64,000 nucleotides of DNA from JAGXLC01 sp964585385 (GTDB taxonomy: Bacteria > Bacteroidota > Bacteroidia > Bacteroidales > UBA12077), in assembly GCA_964585385.1 (NCBI GenBank), contig CAZPDP010000014.1, positions 1-64,000 of the forward strand, read 5' to 3'. The notes beneath the pieces are model-generated. The model was not told the DNA's origin. It was given only the letters and a program-made list of their open reading frames with translations, and made no database searches. The position numbers were made by a program, and so were the translations under genes. Of this stretch, positions 35,946 through 46,544 are shown one piece after another. Numbering within the stretch: position 1 is the stretch's first letter; each line of letters opens with the position of its first letter.

Positions 35946-37832
35946 ATGGAAATTACAAGAACTTTTGATCTACTGGAGAAAATAAAGGAAAAGTTTCCCC
36001 GGGAGGATACGCTTGCAGGCAAGCAAAACGGAAAATGGATAAGATACAGCTCAAAGGAATACATCGATTACGTTAACTATATAAGTTATGGCTTATTGAG
36101 CCTGGGATTTAAGAAGGGCGACAAGATTGCCACCATCAGCAACAACCGGCCGGAATGGAATTTCGTGGACATGGGCATGGCCCAGATTGGCGTGGTTCAT
36201 GTGCCGGTCTACCCTACCATAGGCACTGAAGAGTATGAGCATATTCTCAGGCACAGTGAAGTGAAATCGGTCATTATCAGCAGCAAACTGATTTACAACA
36301 AAATAGCCCCGGTTGTCCGAAAAACCTGGAAGATAAAATCCCTTTATTCGTTTGACGAAATTGAAGGAGTAACCGGCTGGCACCAGATTGTGGAGGCCGG
36401 AAAGGCGAACCAGGAAAGATACAAGGACGAACTGGAACAAATTAAGCAATCGATCACAAAGGACGACCTGCTCACAATAATATACACCTCAGGCACCACA
36501 GGCGCTCCCAAAGGCGTAATGCTTTCACACAATAATATGGTAACAAATTTTATAAGTACATCCAAAGCCCATAAACTGGGGCCAGATCATAAGGCACTTA
36601 GTTTCCTTCCTTTGTGTCATGTTTATGAAAGGATGATGACTTATCACTTCCAGTACAAAGGCATCAGCGTGTATTATGCTGAAAACCTCGGAACCATAGC
36701 ATCCGATATCAAAGAAATCAAGCCCCACATATTCAACACAGTTCCCCGTCTGCTGGAAAAAGTATATGACACTATCCTGGGCAAAGGAAAAAACCTGCCC
36801 TACATCAAAAAGGTGATATTCTTCTGGGCCGTGAACTTAGGATTAAAGTTCAGGCTGGACAAGAAATTTCGCCCCTGGTACAATTTCAAACTCAGGATAG
36901 CCCGCAAACTGATTTTTAACAAATGGAAAGAAGCGCTGGGCAATAACATCAATGTGATTGTATCCGGCGGAGCAGCCCTGCAAAAGCGAATCGAACATGT
37001 TTTCTGGGCAGCCGAAATACCTATTATTGAAGGATACGGACTCACTGAAACCTCGCCGGTTATTGCAGTCAACCATTTTGAGCCCCTCAATGCCAAACTT
37101 GGAACAGTAGGACCGGTTCTGGAAAACGTAAAGGTGAAAATAAGTGAGGATGGTGAAATCTTATGCAAAGGCCCAAACATCATGATGGGCTATTACAAAG
37201 AACCTGAACTCACAAACGAAATTATAGACGAAGACGGCTGGTTCCACACAGGCGATATTGGAACGCTGGATGAAGACAATTTTCTGACTATCACAGACAG
37301 GAAAAAAGAGATGTTTAAAACCTCCGGGGGCAAATATATTGCTCCCCAGGTGGTTGAAAACAAACTCAAAGAGTCCTTCTTCATAGAACAATTGATGGTG
37401 ATTGGCGAGAACGAGAAGTTTGCCAGCGCCCTCATCTCCCCTAATTTTGAATTCCTGCACGACTGGTGTTCCATACACAAGGTTCAGTTCAGGGATAACG
37501 AAGAGCTCATACGCAAACCCGAGGTTATCGCCCGGTATCAGAAAGAAATTAACAAATACAACCAGGCCCTGGGCGAGACAGAAAAAATAAAGCGCTTCCG
37601 TCTGGTGTGTAAGGAATGGAGTTCTCAGACCGGGGAATTATCGCCTACACAGAAATTGAGGCGTAACGTCATATACGATAAATACAGCGACCTGATTGAT
37701 GAAATTTATCAGCATCCCAGGACAAAGTCCGGCTCTTCCTCAATCTTTGACCTGCCGAAAACGGTAACCGGCATAAAGAATGGAATCCGGAGCGGACTGA
37801 AAAACCTCAAAAACAACGTGCCGAAGATATAA
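35946..37832 (+). CDS. Long-chain acyl-CoA synthetase (AMP-forming)
   Basis: 628 residues. The AMP-binding signature is at about 178-195 (IIYTSGTTGAPKGVMLSH). The A5 region is EGYGLTETSPVIAVN, the hinge region GWFHTGDIGTLDEDNFLTITDRKK, and the A10-type Lys is within GELSPTQKLRR. Length and architecture fit FadD15/FACS-type enzymes, which activate free fatty acids to acyl-CoA at the membrane. Monocistronic, with its own -7 box. The stop converges on hutH 43 nt away without a strong terminator. Confidence 0.92.
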   Translation: MEITRTFDLLEKIKEKFPREDTLAGKQNGKWIRYSSKEYIDYVNYISYGLLSLGFKKGDKIATISNNRPEWNFVDMGMAQIGVVHVPVYPTIGTEEYEHILRHSEVKSVIISSKLIYNKIAPVVRKTWKIKSLYSFDEIEGVTGWHQIVEAGKANQERYKDELEQIKQSITKDDLLTIIYTSGTTGAPKGVMLSHNNMVTNFISTSKAHKLGPDHKALSFLPLCHVYERMMTYHFQYKGISVYYAENLGTIASDIKEIKPHIFNTVPRLLEKVYDTILGKGKNLPYIKKVIFFWAVNLGLKFRLDKKFRPWYNFKLRIARKLIFNKWKEALGNNINVIVSGGAALQKRIEHVFWAAEIPIIEGYGLTETSPVIAVNHFEPLNAKLGTVGPVLENVKVKISEDGEILCKGPNIMMGYYKEPELTNEIIDEDGWFHTGDIGTLDEDNFLTITDRKKEMFKTSGGKYIAPQVVENKLKESFFIEQLMVIGENEKFASALISPNFEFLHDWCSIHKVQFRDNEELIRKPEVIARYQKEINKYNQALGETEKIKRFRLVCKEWSSQTGELSPTQKLRRNVIYDKYSDLIDEIYQHPRTKSGSSSIFDLPKTVTGIKNGIRSGLKNLKNNVPKI

Positions 37833-37875
37833 AGAGATTATACTTCTTTAATAATTACCCGGATATTCGCGGATA

Positions 37876-39381
37876 TCACTTCTCGGGCAGGTTGATTTTC
37901 ATCTTTCGGATAAACTGCACCGCTTTTTCAATCTCTTTGTACATAACCTTGTCATTATCCACAAATTCCACTTCCTTTCTAAACTCTGACACAATTTTTT
38001 CGAGGAAAGAAGACGTCTTCAGCGGTCTTCGGAAATCAATGGCCTGAACCGCATTAAACAGCTCAATGGCCAGAATGCGTTCGAGGTTGTTAACCACCCT
38101 GAAGGTTTTCGTTGCAGCATTAGCTCCCATGCTCACGTGATCCTCCTGCCCCTGAGATGACTCAATAGTATCCACGGATGCTGGTGTACAAAGCTGTTTA
38201 TTTTTGCTCACCAGGGATGCTGCCGTGTATTGCGGTATCATAAAACCCGAATTCAGCCCCGGACTGGCCACCAAATATGAAGGCAAATCCCTTTTACCGG
38301 AAAGCAGTTGGTAGGTACGTCTTTCTGAAATACTGCCCAATTCAGACAAAGCAATACTCAGGAAATCCAGTACAAGCGCCAGCGGTTGACCATGAAAATT
38401 CCCGGCAGACACAATCAGGTCCTGCTCAGGGATGACTGTGGGATTGTCTGTCACCGCATTGATTTCATTGTTCACCACCTGGGCGGTGTAAACGATCGCA
38501 TCCTTGGAAGCACCATGAACTTGTGGTATGCACCTGAAAGAATACGGATCCTGTACATGTACTTTCTCTTGCTTAATAAGTTCACTGTCTTTAAGAAGAT
38601 AACGGAATCTTCGGGCTGTTTTGATCTGGCCCCGCTGTTTGCGTATCTGGTTGACCGAATCATGGAAGGGTTCTATCCGGCCATCAAATGCATCAAGAGA
38701 AAGAGCCCCGATGATATCAGCCTGTTGAGACAGACGGTAGGCTTTGATGATGGAATAAGTAGCAAAAGCGCTCATAAACTGGGTACCATTCAGAAGAGCA
38801 AGTCCTTCTTTTGAACGCAGTTCAACAGGTTTCCAGTTTAACTGCTCATACACCTCCCTTGTTTCCAGCTTCTCACCCTGGTAATAGACATCACCCATTC
38901 CAATGACAGGCAGAGACATGTGTGCAAGAGGCGCCAGATCTCCGGACGCTCCAAGCGAACCAAATTCATACACAACAGGAATAATATCGTGGTTGAAAAG
39001 GTCTACCAGTCTTTGTACCGTAGCAATCTGAGTACCTGAATTTCCCTGGGACAAAGCCTGTATTTTCAGCAAAAGCATGAGCTTTACAATCTCCTTTGGA
39101 ATCTCTTCACCGGTTCCACAGGCATGAGACATAACCAGGTTTTTCTGAAGGGTTCCCAGGTCCTCTTTGGAGATGGTACGGTGGTACAAGGAGCCGAACC
39201 CGGTATTAACACCATATATTGGGTCTTCTGTTTTATCAATCTTGGAATCCAGATAATTCCTGCAATAAACGATGCGATCTTTTGCTTCATCGGAAAGTTC
39301 CAGCTTGTAATTATGTGTAAGAATCTCATCAATCTTTTCAAAAGTTAAGGTTTCTGATGATATATAATGAATGGTTTCCAT
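37876..39381 (-). CDS. hutH: Histidine ammonia-lyase
   Basis: 501 residues. The MIO-forming tripeptide A145-S146-G147 lies in GSLGASGDLAPLAHM. The YGVNTGFG loop (about 56-63), NGTQ and QEDHVSMG motifs are present. It converts L-histidine to urocanate and ammonia. The rest of the hut pathway is not adjacent, so regulation as a pathway cannot be seen. Intact and of normal length. Confidence 0.95.
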   Translation of the reverse strand: METIHYISSETLTFEKIDEILTHNYKLELSDEAKDRIVYCRNYLDSKIDKTEDPIYGVNTGFGSLYHRTISKEDLGTLQKNLVMSHACGTGEEIPKEIVKLMLLLKIQALSQGNSGTQIATVQRLVDLFNHDIIPVVYEFGSLGASGDLAPLAHMSLPVIGMGDVYYQGEKLETREVYEQLNWKPVELRSKEGLALLNGTQFMSAFATYSIIKAYRLSQQADIIGALSLDAFDGRIEPFHDSVNQIRKQRGQIKTARRFRYLLKDSELIKQEKVHVQDPYSFRCIPQVHGASKDAIVYTAQVVNNEINAVTDNPTVIPEQDLIVSAGNFHGQPLALVLDFLSIALSELGSISERRTYQLLSGKRDLPSYLVASPGLNSGFMIPQYTAASLVSKNKQLCTPASVDTIESSQGQEDHVSMGANAATKTFRVVNNLERILAIELFNAVQAIDFRRPLKTSSFLEKIVSEFRKEVEFVDNDKVMYKEIEKAVQFIRKMKINLPEK

Positions 39382-39518
39382 TTACATTTGCTTTTACGTG
39401 AATAAAATAATTCTATGGTAACTGTGAAATCAAAGCACCATTCATGGGAACCGGATGTCCATCCCGACATTTTTCACAGGTCTGTTTTGATATTTTGCTC
39501 TGCTCATCTTTGTTATGG

Positions 39519-40886
39519 TTAGGCCAATAAAGTATCTGCCAATGATTCCAGTGTCATCTCTCCTTGTTCTCCAGTATTCATATGTTTTACAGTGATGACA
39601 TTGTTTTTCATTTCATGCTCGCCAATGATAGCTACGTATGGAATATTGAGATTATTGGCGTATGTAAACTGTTTTTTCATTTTGGCTGAATCCGGGTATA
39701 GCTCCGAAGTGATACCCTTTTCTCTGAGAGATTGAACCAGGCTGAGCGCTCTTTTGGCCTCTTCTTTTCCAAAATTTACAAACAGCACCTTAGCAGAGGG
39801 CAGCATCTGAGCAGGAAATTTATCCAGCTTCTCCATGATATCGTATATCCGCTCAGCACCAAATGAAATACCAACACCTGAAACATCGGTCAGTCCAAAA
39901 ACACCGGTGAGGTCATCATACCGGCCGCCACCGCATATACTTCCGATTTCAATTTCCTCAGCCTTAACCTCGAAAATGGTTCCCGTGTAATAATCCAATC
40001 CCCTTGCCAGTTGGGGATCGAACTCTACTTTGTTCTTCAATTCAAGGCTGCCGAGGTAATCAAAAATTTCATCGGTTTCGGCAATTCCTTTTTCTCCCTC
40101 TTTTATGCCTGAAAACATCTCCTGAAGAGCCTTACGGCGTTCGGTATTGTCTCCGCTTAACCGGAGGAAAGGTTCTGTTTTTTCAACAGCATCCGCTTCG
40201 AGTCCCCGATCCTTCAATTCCTCCTTCACTTTTTCCAGGCCTATCTTATCCAGTTTATCAATCGCCACAGTGATATCTGTAAATTTATCCGGTTCACTGA
40301 CATATTCAGCCAGACCCTTCAGAATCTTCCGGTTGTTTATTTTTATGGTAACTCTTAAATTCAGTGCATTGAAGACCTCATCAATAATTTTTATGAGCTC
40401 CACTTCGTTGAGCAGTGAATCAGAGCCGATGACATCCACATCACACTGGTAAAATTCACGGTATCTCCCTTTCTGGGGCTTATCAGCCCTCCATACCGGT
40501 TGAATCTGATATCGTTTGAAAGGAAAGGTAATTTCATTACGGTGTTGTACCACGAAACGCGCAAAGGGAACCGTTAAATCGTACCGGAGTCCTTTATTGG
40601 CAATTTTAGGGGTAATTTTCCGGGACTCTTTTGAAGCCCACTCCTCATCAGATACTTTGGATATATAATCCCCTGAATTCAATATTTTAAATAATAATTT
40701 ATCGCCTTCTTCCCCGTATTTCCCTGTCAATGTTGAAATATTTTCCATGGAGGGTGTCTCCAGTGGCTGATAAGCGTATTTTCTGAATATTTGCTTGATG
40801 GTATCAAAAATATAATCACGCTTTACCATTATTTCGGGGGCAAAATCTCTTGTTCCCTTTGGTATGGAAGGTCTCGCTTTAGCCAT
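39519..40886 (-). CDS. hisS: Histidyl-tRNA synthetase
   Basis: 455 residues, class II. Motif 2 GRYREFYQCDVDVIG, histidine loop LARGLDYYTGTIFEV, motif 3 GVGISFGAERIYD, and an anticodon-binding domain at the C-terminus (KVLFVNFGKEEAKRALSLVQSL). It charges tRNA-His. It stands 66 nt from tsaD in the same orientation and may be co-transcribed with it. Confidence 0.97.
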   Translation of the reverse strand: MAKARPSIPKGTRDFAPEIMVKRDYIFDTIKQIFRKYAYQPLETPSMENISTLTGKYGEEGDKLLFKILNSGDYISKVSDEEWASKESRKITPKIANKGLRYDLTVPFARFVVQHRNEITFPFKRYQIQPVWRADKPQKGRYREFYQCDVDVIGSDSLLNEVELIKIIDEVFNALNLRVTIKINNRKILKGLAEYVSEPDKFTDITVAIDKLDKIGLEKVKEELKDRGLEADAVEKTEPFLRLSGDNTERRKALQEMFSGIKEGEKGIAETDEIFDYLGSLELKNKVEFDPQLARGLDYYTGTIFEVKAEEIEIGSICGGGRYDDLTGVFGLTDVSGVGISFGAERIYDIMEKLDKFPAQMLPSAKVLFVNFGKEEAKRALSLVQSLREKGITSELYPDSAKMKKQFTYANNLNIPYVAIIGEHEMKNNVITVKHMNTGEQGEMTLESLADTLLA

Positions 40887-40952
40887 AATGATGTTTTACA
40901 TTTAAAAATTACGCAAATATAGAATTTTCCGACAGGATTATAAAATATAAAC

Positions 40953-41975
40953 CTAATAAAGAAAACGTGCCCTGGGAGTTACATCAAAGGATTCGAATTG
41001 CCTCTTAAGGTATTTATAGTATCCGGTAATGGCAATCATGCCGGCATTATCCATGGTATACTGAAATTCAGGTATATAAACATTCCAGTTATGCTCGCGG
41101 GCTTTTTCATGTAATACATTTTTCAGTTCCGAATTAGCAGAAACTCCTCCCGCTATGGCTATTTCCCGGATACCTGTCTGTTTACCGGCCTCTATGAGTT
41201 TATCCATCAGAATATCAATAATGGTATATTGAAGTGAGGCACAGAGATCCTGAAAATTGTTTTGAATGAAATGTTCATCTTTCTTCACTTGATCCCTGAT
41301 AAAATAAAGAAAAGCTGTCTTCAGGCCACTAAAGCTATAATCCAGGTTCTTAATGGAAGGCTTTGTAAATTTGAAGGCGTGCGGATTGCCATTCTTCGCC
41401 TCTTTGTCAATCCGGGGTCCGGCTGGATAGGGCAACCCAAGAATTTTGCCACACTTATCGAAGGCTTCTCCTGCAGCATCATCAATCGTCTGCCCGATGA
41501 TCTCCATATCCAGATGATCCTTTACTACAGTCAGCTGCGTATGCCCTCCGCTTATCAGAAGGCATAAGAATGGAAATTCAGGGCTGGGATTGGATTGCTT
41601 ATTCGGATCCTTTATAAAATGTGCCAGAATGTGGGCCTGAAGGTGATTCACTCCAATCAGGGGAACACTACGTGCCAGGGCGAAGGCTTTGGCAAAAGAA
41701 GCCCCAACCATCAGGGAACCAAGCAATCCCGGGCCCTGGGTAAATGCTACAGCATCAATCTCCTCTTTAGTAATTCCCGCTTTTTTCAATGCCTGATCAA
41801 CCACGGGAATAATATGTTGCTGATGGGCTCTTGAAGCAAGCTCAGGAACAACGCCCCCGTAGTCCTGGTGTACCTTCTGACTGGATATTATATTGGAATA
41901 AAGATATTCTTCTTTTAAAATTGCTGCCGAAGTATCATCACAGGATGATTCTATTCCTAAAATTGTAACACTCAT
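40953..41975 (-). CDS. tsaD: tRNA N6-adenosine threonylcarbamoyltransferase
   Basis: 340 residues. N-terminal TILGIESSCDDTSAAIL, metal ligands in GVNHLQAHILAHF, LLISGGHTQL, the DDAAGEAFDKCGKILGLPYPAGPRID block, and YSFSGLKTAF. It forms t6A37 with TsaB/E/C. The start is divergent from tamB with only 45 nt between start codons. Confidence 0.97.
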   Translation of the reverse strand: MSVTILGIESSCDDTSAAILKEEYLYSNIISSQKVHQDYGGVVPELASRAHQQHIIPVVDQALKKAGITKEEIDAVAFTQGPGLLGSLMVGASFAKAFALARSVPLIGVNHLQAHILAHFIKDPNKQSNPSPEFPFLCLLISGGHTQLTVVKDHLDMEIIGQTIDDAAGEAFDKCGKILGLPYPAGPRIDKEAKNGNPHAFKFTKPSIKNLDYSFSGLKTAFLYFIRDQVKKDEHFIQNNFQDLCASLQYTIIDILMDKLIEAGKQTGIREIAIAGGVSANSELKNVLHEKAREHNWNVYIPEFQYTMDNAGMIAITGYYKYLKRQFESFDVTPRARFLY

Positions 41976-42020
41976 TAATCGTTTGGTTTATGTAGTTTCA
42001 TTAGACTATTTTTTGTTTCT

Positions 42021-45000
42021 TTGCGTTATAGTTATTTATATCATAATCCCAGCAAAACTATCAAAAAAATATATAAAATATTACTTATTATCTTCCTGGT
42101 AATGCTTATATTACCAAGTTCTGCATATTTCCTGGTAAAAAACCAGAAAATTCAGACTTACCTGGTTCAACGTATCACCCATATTTTCTCAAACAAGCTT
42201 AATGCTGAATTCACCGTAAAATCAGTAGATTACACTTTATTTAACAAAATCATTCTCAATGATGTTTACATAGCCGATCAGCAAGGAGACAGCCTGCTAT
42301 ATTCCAAAAAAATCTCGGGGCATCTGAACTACCTGGACCTCAATGACAGGGAATTGTATTTCAGAAAACTCGAACTTAACAATGCAAGAATTCGAATGTA
42401 TAACGACACTTCCCGGAATATTAACATTAAATTCCTTGTAGATGCATTGAGACGAAAAGACACTACGAAGCCAAGGATGCATTTGAAATTTAACAACATA
42501 GCCATTACCAATTCCTACCTGGAATATACCTCAAATAAACCGGCAAGGGAAGATTACGGAATGGACTTAAACCGTATGTATCTGAGCAACTTCAACCTCA
42601 ATATAGACAAGTTGGAGGCAGACAGCGGCAAAGTAAATTTCAGGCTGAAAAACGCTGATTTTACTGACAGAAGCGGCTTTGAACTGAATGAAATGAGCTC
42701 CGAGGTATTTATTGGGCAGGAAAAAGCCTGGCTGAAAAATGCCCGGATAAACACTCCTTATTCTTTTATTAATGCGGACTCGATAAAACTAAATCACAAC
42801 GGTTATCAAAACTTTAAAGATTTTGTTGAAAAAATCGGTTTCTCAGTAGGTATTAAACATTCGAACATCAGTTTTCATGACCTGGCTTTTTTTGCCAGGC
42901 CCTTCCGCAAGATTCCCGAAAGCAACATTGTGTTTGAAGGTATGCTTAAAGGCAAAGTCAAAAACCTGAGAGGTAAGAACATTTATGTAGCAATGGGTGA
43001 GCAAACCGAATTAATAACGGATTTCAGCATAGATGGACTCCCGGATATAAAAAACACCTTCCTCTATATTAATATTGACAGTTTGAATAGTGGAGTTCAG
43101 GACATATCCATTTTAAACAGTTTTACCCCGTCTGAAAAAGACATCAAATTACCAAAAAACCTCGAAAACCTTGGACTTATAAGCTATAGCGGGAATTTTA
43201 CCGGTTTTATAGAAGATTTTGTAGCCTATGGAACTCTTCAGACTGACCTGGGGGAAATCTCAACAGATATTTCCCTGAAACCCAAGAGAAAGGAAGAACT
43301 TAATATCAATGGAAAAGTGCAGACTAAAAATTTTGATGTCAGCGGATTAATGAACAGCAAGCTGTGGGGGAATTTAAGCATGGATATCCAGATTGACGGT
43401 ACTGTGCAAAAAGCAAAAGGTTTCAGAACATACACCGATGGAACAATTCATAAACTGGAGCTAAACAAGTATAATTATAAAAACATTAAACTAGACGGGC
43501 TTTTAACAGACAAGAAATATGATGGTTCACTAACAATCGAGGACCCCAATATAGAATTCGATTTCAGCGGGGGAATCGATTTTTCAAAAGAGATACCGGT
43601 TTTTGATTTCGAGGCCAGACTGGACCAGGCAAAGCTTAACAAGTTGAATTTCGTTGAGGAAAAAGACACCACTGCCCGGCTGTCACTGAACCTTATTTCC
43701 AATTTTTTAGGTAACAATCTGGATAATGCTCAGGGTACCATAAATTTAAATGAAGGCGAATTAATCCGGAATGGCAAAGACCTGAATTTAAGCAACTTGA
43801 AAATCGATGCCAAACACGAAAGAGATACACATAAAATCACACTTCGCTCGGATTACATAGATGCCTCCCTAATTGGGCAGTACAGATGGACAAGTGTTCA
43901 TCAATCCCTGAAAAATCTGTTTTACTCGTATATGCCGGCTTTTGTTAAAAATTCCAGCGATACAATACGCGTAAAAAAGAAAAACAATTTTTCACTTAAC
44001 CTCGATCTTAAAAAGACCCAAAAAATTACAGAAATATTCTTTCCCAGTTTTCAAATTGCAGATGATGCTAACATCAGCCTGAATTATAACGGGAACAAGC
44101 AAACTTTTGATTTATCAGCCACATGCCAACAATTTGCTTACAAATATTATCATTATAAGGATTTAAACCTGAGAAGCCAGTCACAGGACAGTATATTTTC
44201 CGTGATATTTGATTTTAATAACCTGCAGTTTAATCCTGATGAAAAAGCCACTTATCTTAACAATTTCACGCTGAAATCCCTTACAGGAAACAACAAATCG
44301 AAAATTCTTATTGACTGGGATGATCCTGACAATAACAGTTCGAAAGGCGAATTTATAGCGCTTATTGACTTTTTGAAACCCAAAGACCATAAAAATGTAG
44401 TTTCAAAAATCTTTTTCCTGCCCGGCCTGATAGACATTCAGGGTCAGGAGTGGCATCTGTCAAAAAGCAACATTACGATTGATACCAGCAGCATAAAATT
44501 CGACCAGTTCAGGTTTCAGCACCAAAATCAGCATATGATGGTTGACGGCAATATATCCAACCAACCTAAAGATACTTTAAGACTAAATTTTTCTGAAATT
44601 AGTCTGAGCAATCTTAACATGCTCTTCCCTCGGGGTAAAATAAAGCTGGAGGGGATAATCAACGGAAATGCCGCTCTTGCTGATTTATACGGAAAACCGA
44701 CATTTCAGTCGAATCTGAAAATTGATTCGCTGGTGTTTAATGAACAGAAGATGGGCAACGCAGTATTATTCAGCGAATGGAATCCCGCTCTGAAAAATAT
44801 TTGGGTAGACATTGAAAGTCAAAGGGGCAAATTAAAAACAATCGATTTTGAAGGAGACTACAGTCCAGAAAATCAGTTGATGGATTTTTCAATTACCCTG
44901 GACAAATTTCGTCTGGATTTTCTGAATCCCATTATGCAAAAAAGCTTTTCAGATGTAACAGGCCAGGCTAGTGGATTCCTTAATCTCCAGGGTACAACCA

Positions 45001-46511
45001 AAAATCCAGTGCTTAACGGCAAATTGATTACACAGAAATCAGCTTTTACAATAGATTATCTGCAAACACGCTACAACTTTACAAAAATTCTTAATGTATC
45101 GAATAATAAGCTGATTTTTGATAACGTAGTTCTGTATGATAAATTCGGAAACAAATCGCTTGTGGATGGATTTTTGAACTTTAACAAGTTAAGAAGTCTG
45201 TCATACGACTTAAAGATGAATGCTAACGATTTCCTTATCTTGAATACGATGGGAGCCAATAACACCATGTATTACGGCGATGGATTTGCATCCGGCCTGG
45301 TCAATATTAAGGGCAATGCAAAAACCAAAGAGCTTTTGATTGATGCTTCGGCGAATACTGAAGAAAACACTATCATAAACCTTCCTTTAGGAACATCAAA
45401 TGAAACAAAAAAATCAAAGTTCATCACTTTCACCAAGGCCAATAAAAAAGTAAAAACCACGACTTTAAAAACCTACTCAACAGATCTTTCGGGCATTGAT
45501 TTAAATTTTGATTTGGAAGTAACACCAACAGCTGAAATAAGACTCATCTTCGATCCATCCCTGGGTGATATGATTCAAGCCAGCGGCAGAGGCAACATTA
45601 ACATGGAAGTGGGCCAGGACGGTGAATTCAGTATATACGGCGAATATACCATTGATGAAGGAGACTATATGTTTTCGCTGAAAAATGTAATAAACAAAAA
45701 GTTTCAGATAGAACAAGGCAGTCAAATAATCTGGAATGGAAAACCCCAGGATGCTGACATTGATGTAACGGCTATCTATAACCTAAGGACGTCGCTGGAT
45801 AACCTGCTTATGGACACCACAGAGTTTTACCAGAAACGCATCCCGGTAGAATGTAAAATCAGGCTGACTGAAAAACTCGTCAATCCGGACATCAATTTCG
45901 AAATTGCCCTTCCCACGGCTGACGAGAGCACCCGGGCCAGAGTCCAGGGTGCAATAGGCGACGAAGAGGAACTCAACAAGCAATTTCTCTCCCTTCTGGT
46001 GCTTAATACTTTCATGCCTGCCCAGCAGTACCTGGCCGATCAGGCAAACCAGTTTGACATGGGTGCCACGAGTATGGCGTTTACCACCAGTGAACTGCTC
46101 TCAAACCAACTTAGTCACTGGTTGTCTCAAATCTCCAATAATTGGGACATAGGTATCAACTATCAACCCGGAGACCAGATATCCAAAGATCAGGTTGAGG
46201 TAGCCCTTTCAACCCAGTTATTGAATGACAGGCTGATTATTAACGGAAATGTGGGTACCGGAGGGAAATATGCCCAGACAAGTGAAGTGGTAGGCGATTT
46301 CAGGGTTGACTGGAAACTCAGTAACAACGGCAAATTACGCCTGAAGTTCTTCAACAGGAACAGCGACAAATTAATCTATGAAGAAACAAGATACATCCAG
46401 GGAGCAGGACTTTACTACAGGGAGGAATTCGATGATATTGATGAGCTCATTAATAAAATCGCAAAAAATCTTTCTTCAAAAAATAAAAAAGAAAATACAA
46501 GCAACGATTAG
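42021..46511 (+). CDS. tamB: TamB-like translocation/assembly module protein (DUF490)
   Basis: 1496 residues from a TTG at 42021. An in-frame TAA at 41976 and no ATG between them leave TTG, or ATG 42102 inside the TM helix. The TTG keeps the full N-terminal anchor (KILLIIFLVMLILPSSAYFLV). The long beta-rich body and the C-terminal TamB domain (FDPSLGDMIQASGRGNINME ... FSIYGEYTIDEGDYMFSLKNVINKKFQIE) are diagnostic. It bridges inner and outer membranes and is implicated in lipid transport and barrel assembly. First gene of a run with exbB (33 nt), exbD and tonB. Confidence 0.9.
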   Translation: MRYSYLYHNPSKTIKKIYKILLIIFLVMLILPSSAYFLVKNQKIQTYLVQRITHIFSNKLNAEFTVKSVDYTLFNKIILNDVYIADQQGDSLLYSKKISGHLNYLDLNDRELYFRKLELNNARIRMYNDTSRNINIKFLVDALRRKDTTKPRMHLKFNNIAITNSYLEYTSNKPAREDYGMDLNRMYLSNFNLNIDKLEADSGKVNFRLKNADFTDRSGFELNEMSSEVFIGQEKAWLKNARINTPYSFINADSIKLNHNGYQNFKDFVEKIGFSVGIKHSNISFHDLAFFARPFRKIPESNIVFEGMLKGKVKNLRGKNIYVAMGEQTELITDFSIDGLPDIKNTFLYINIDSLNSGVQDISILNSFTPSEKDIKLPKNLENLGLISYSGNFTGFIEDFVAYGTLQTDLGEISTDISLKPKRKEELNINGKVQTKNFDVSGLMNSKLWGNLSMDIQIDGTVQKAKGFRTYTDGTIHKLELNKYNYKNIKLDGLLTDKKYDGSLTIEDPNIEFDFSGGIDFSKEIPVFDFEARLDQAKLNKLNFVEEKDTTARLSLNLISNFLGNNLDNAQGTINLNEGELIRNGKDLNLSNLKIDAKHERDTHKITLRSDYIDASLIGQYRWTSVHQSLKNLFYSYMPAFVKNSSDTIRVKKKNNFSLNLDLKKTQKITEIFFPSFQIADDANISLNYNGNKQTFDLSATCQQFAYKYYHYKDLNLRSQSQDSIFSVIFDFNNLQFNPDEKATYLNNFTLKSLTGNNKSKILIDWDDPDNNSSKGEFIALIDFLKPKDHKNVVSKIFFLPGLIDIQGQEWHLSKSNITIDTSSIKFDQFRFQHQNQHMMVDGNISNQPKDTLRLNFSEISLSNLNMLFPRGKIKLEGIINGNAALADLYGKPTFQSNLKIDSLVFNEQKMGNAVLFSEWNPALKNIWVDIESQRGKLKTIDFEGDYSPENQLMDFSITLDKFRLDFLNPIMQKSFSDVTGQASGFLNLQGTTKNPVLNGKLITQKSAFTIDYLQTRYNFTKILNVSNNKLIFDNVVLYDKFGNKSLVDGFLNFNKLRSLSYDLKMNANDFLILNTMGANNTMYYGDGFASGLVNIKGNAKTKELLIDASANTEENTIINLPLGTSNETKKSKFITFTKANKKVKTTTLKTYSTDLSGIDLNFDLEVTPTAEIRLIFDPSLGDMIQASGRGNINMEVGQDGEFSIYGEYTIDEGDYMFSLKNVINKKFQIEQGSQIIWNGKPQDADIDVTAIYNLRTSLDNLLMDTTEFYQKRIPVECKIRLTEKLVNPDINFEIALPTADESTRARVQGAIGDEEELNKQFLSLLVLNTFMPAQQYLADQANQFDMGATSMAFTTSELLSNQLSHWLSQISNNWDIGINYQPGDQISKDQVEVALSTQLLNDRLIINGNVGTGGKYAQTSEVVGDFRVDWKLSNNGKLRLKFFNRNSDKLIYEETRYIQGAGLYYREEFDDIDELINKIAKNLSSKNKKENTSND

Positions 46512-46544
46512 TTTACTATTTTTGTCACTTAAAAAAAAGCAGAC

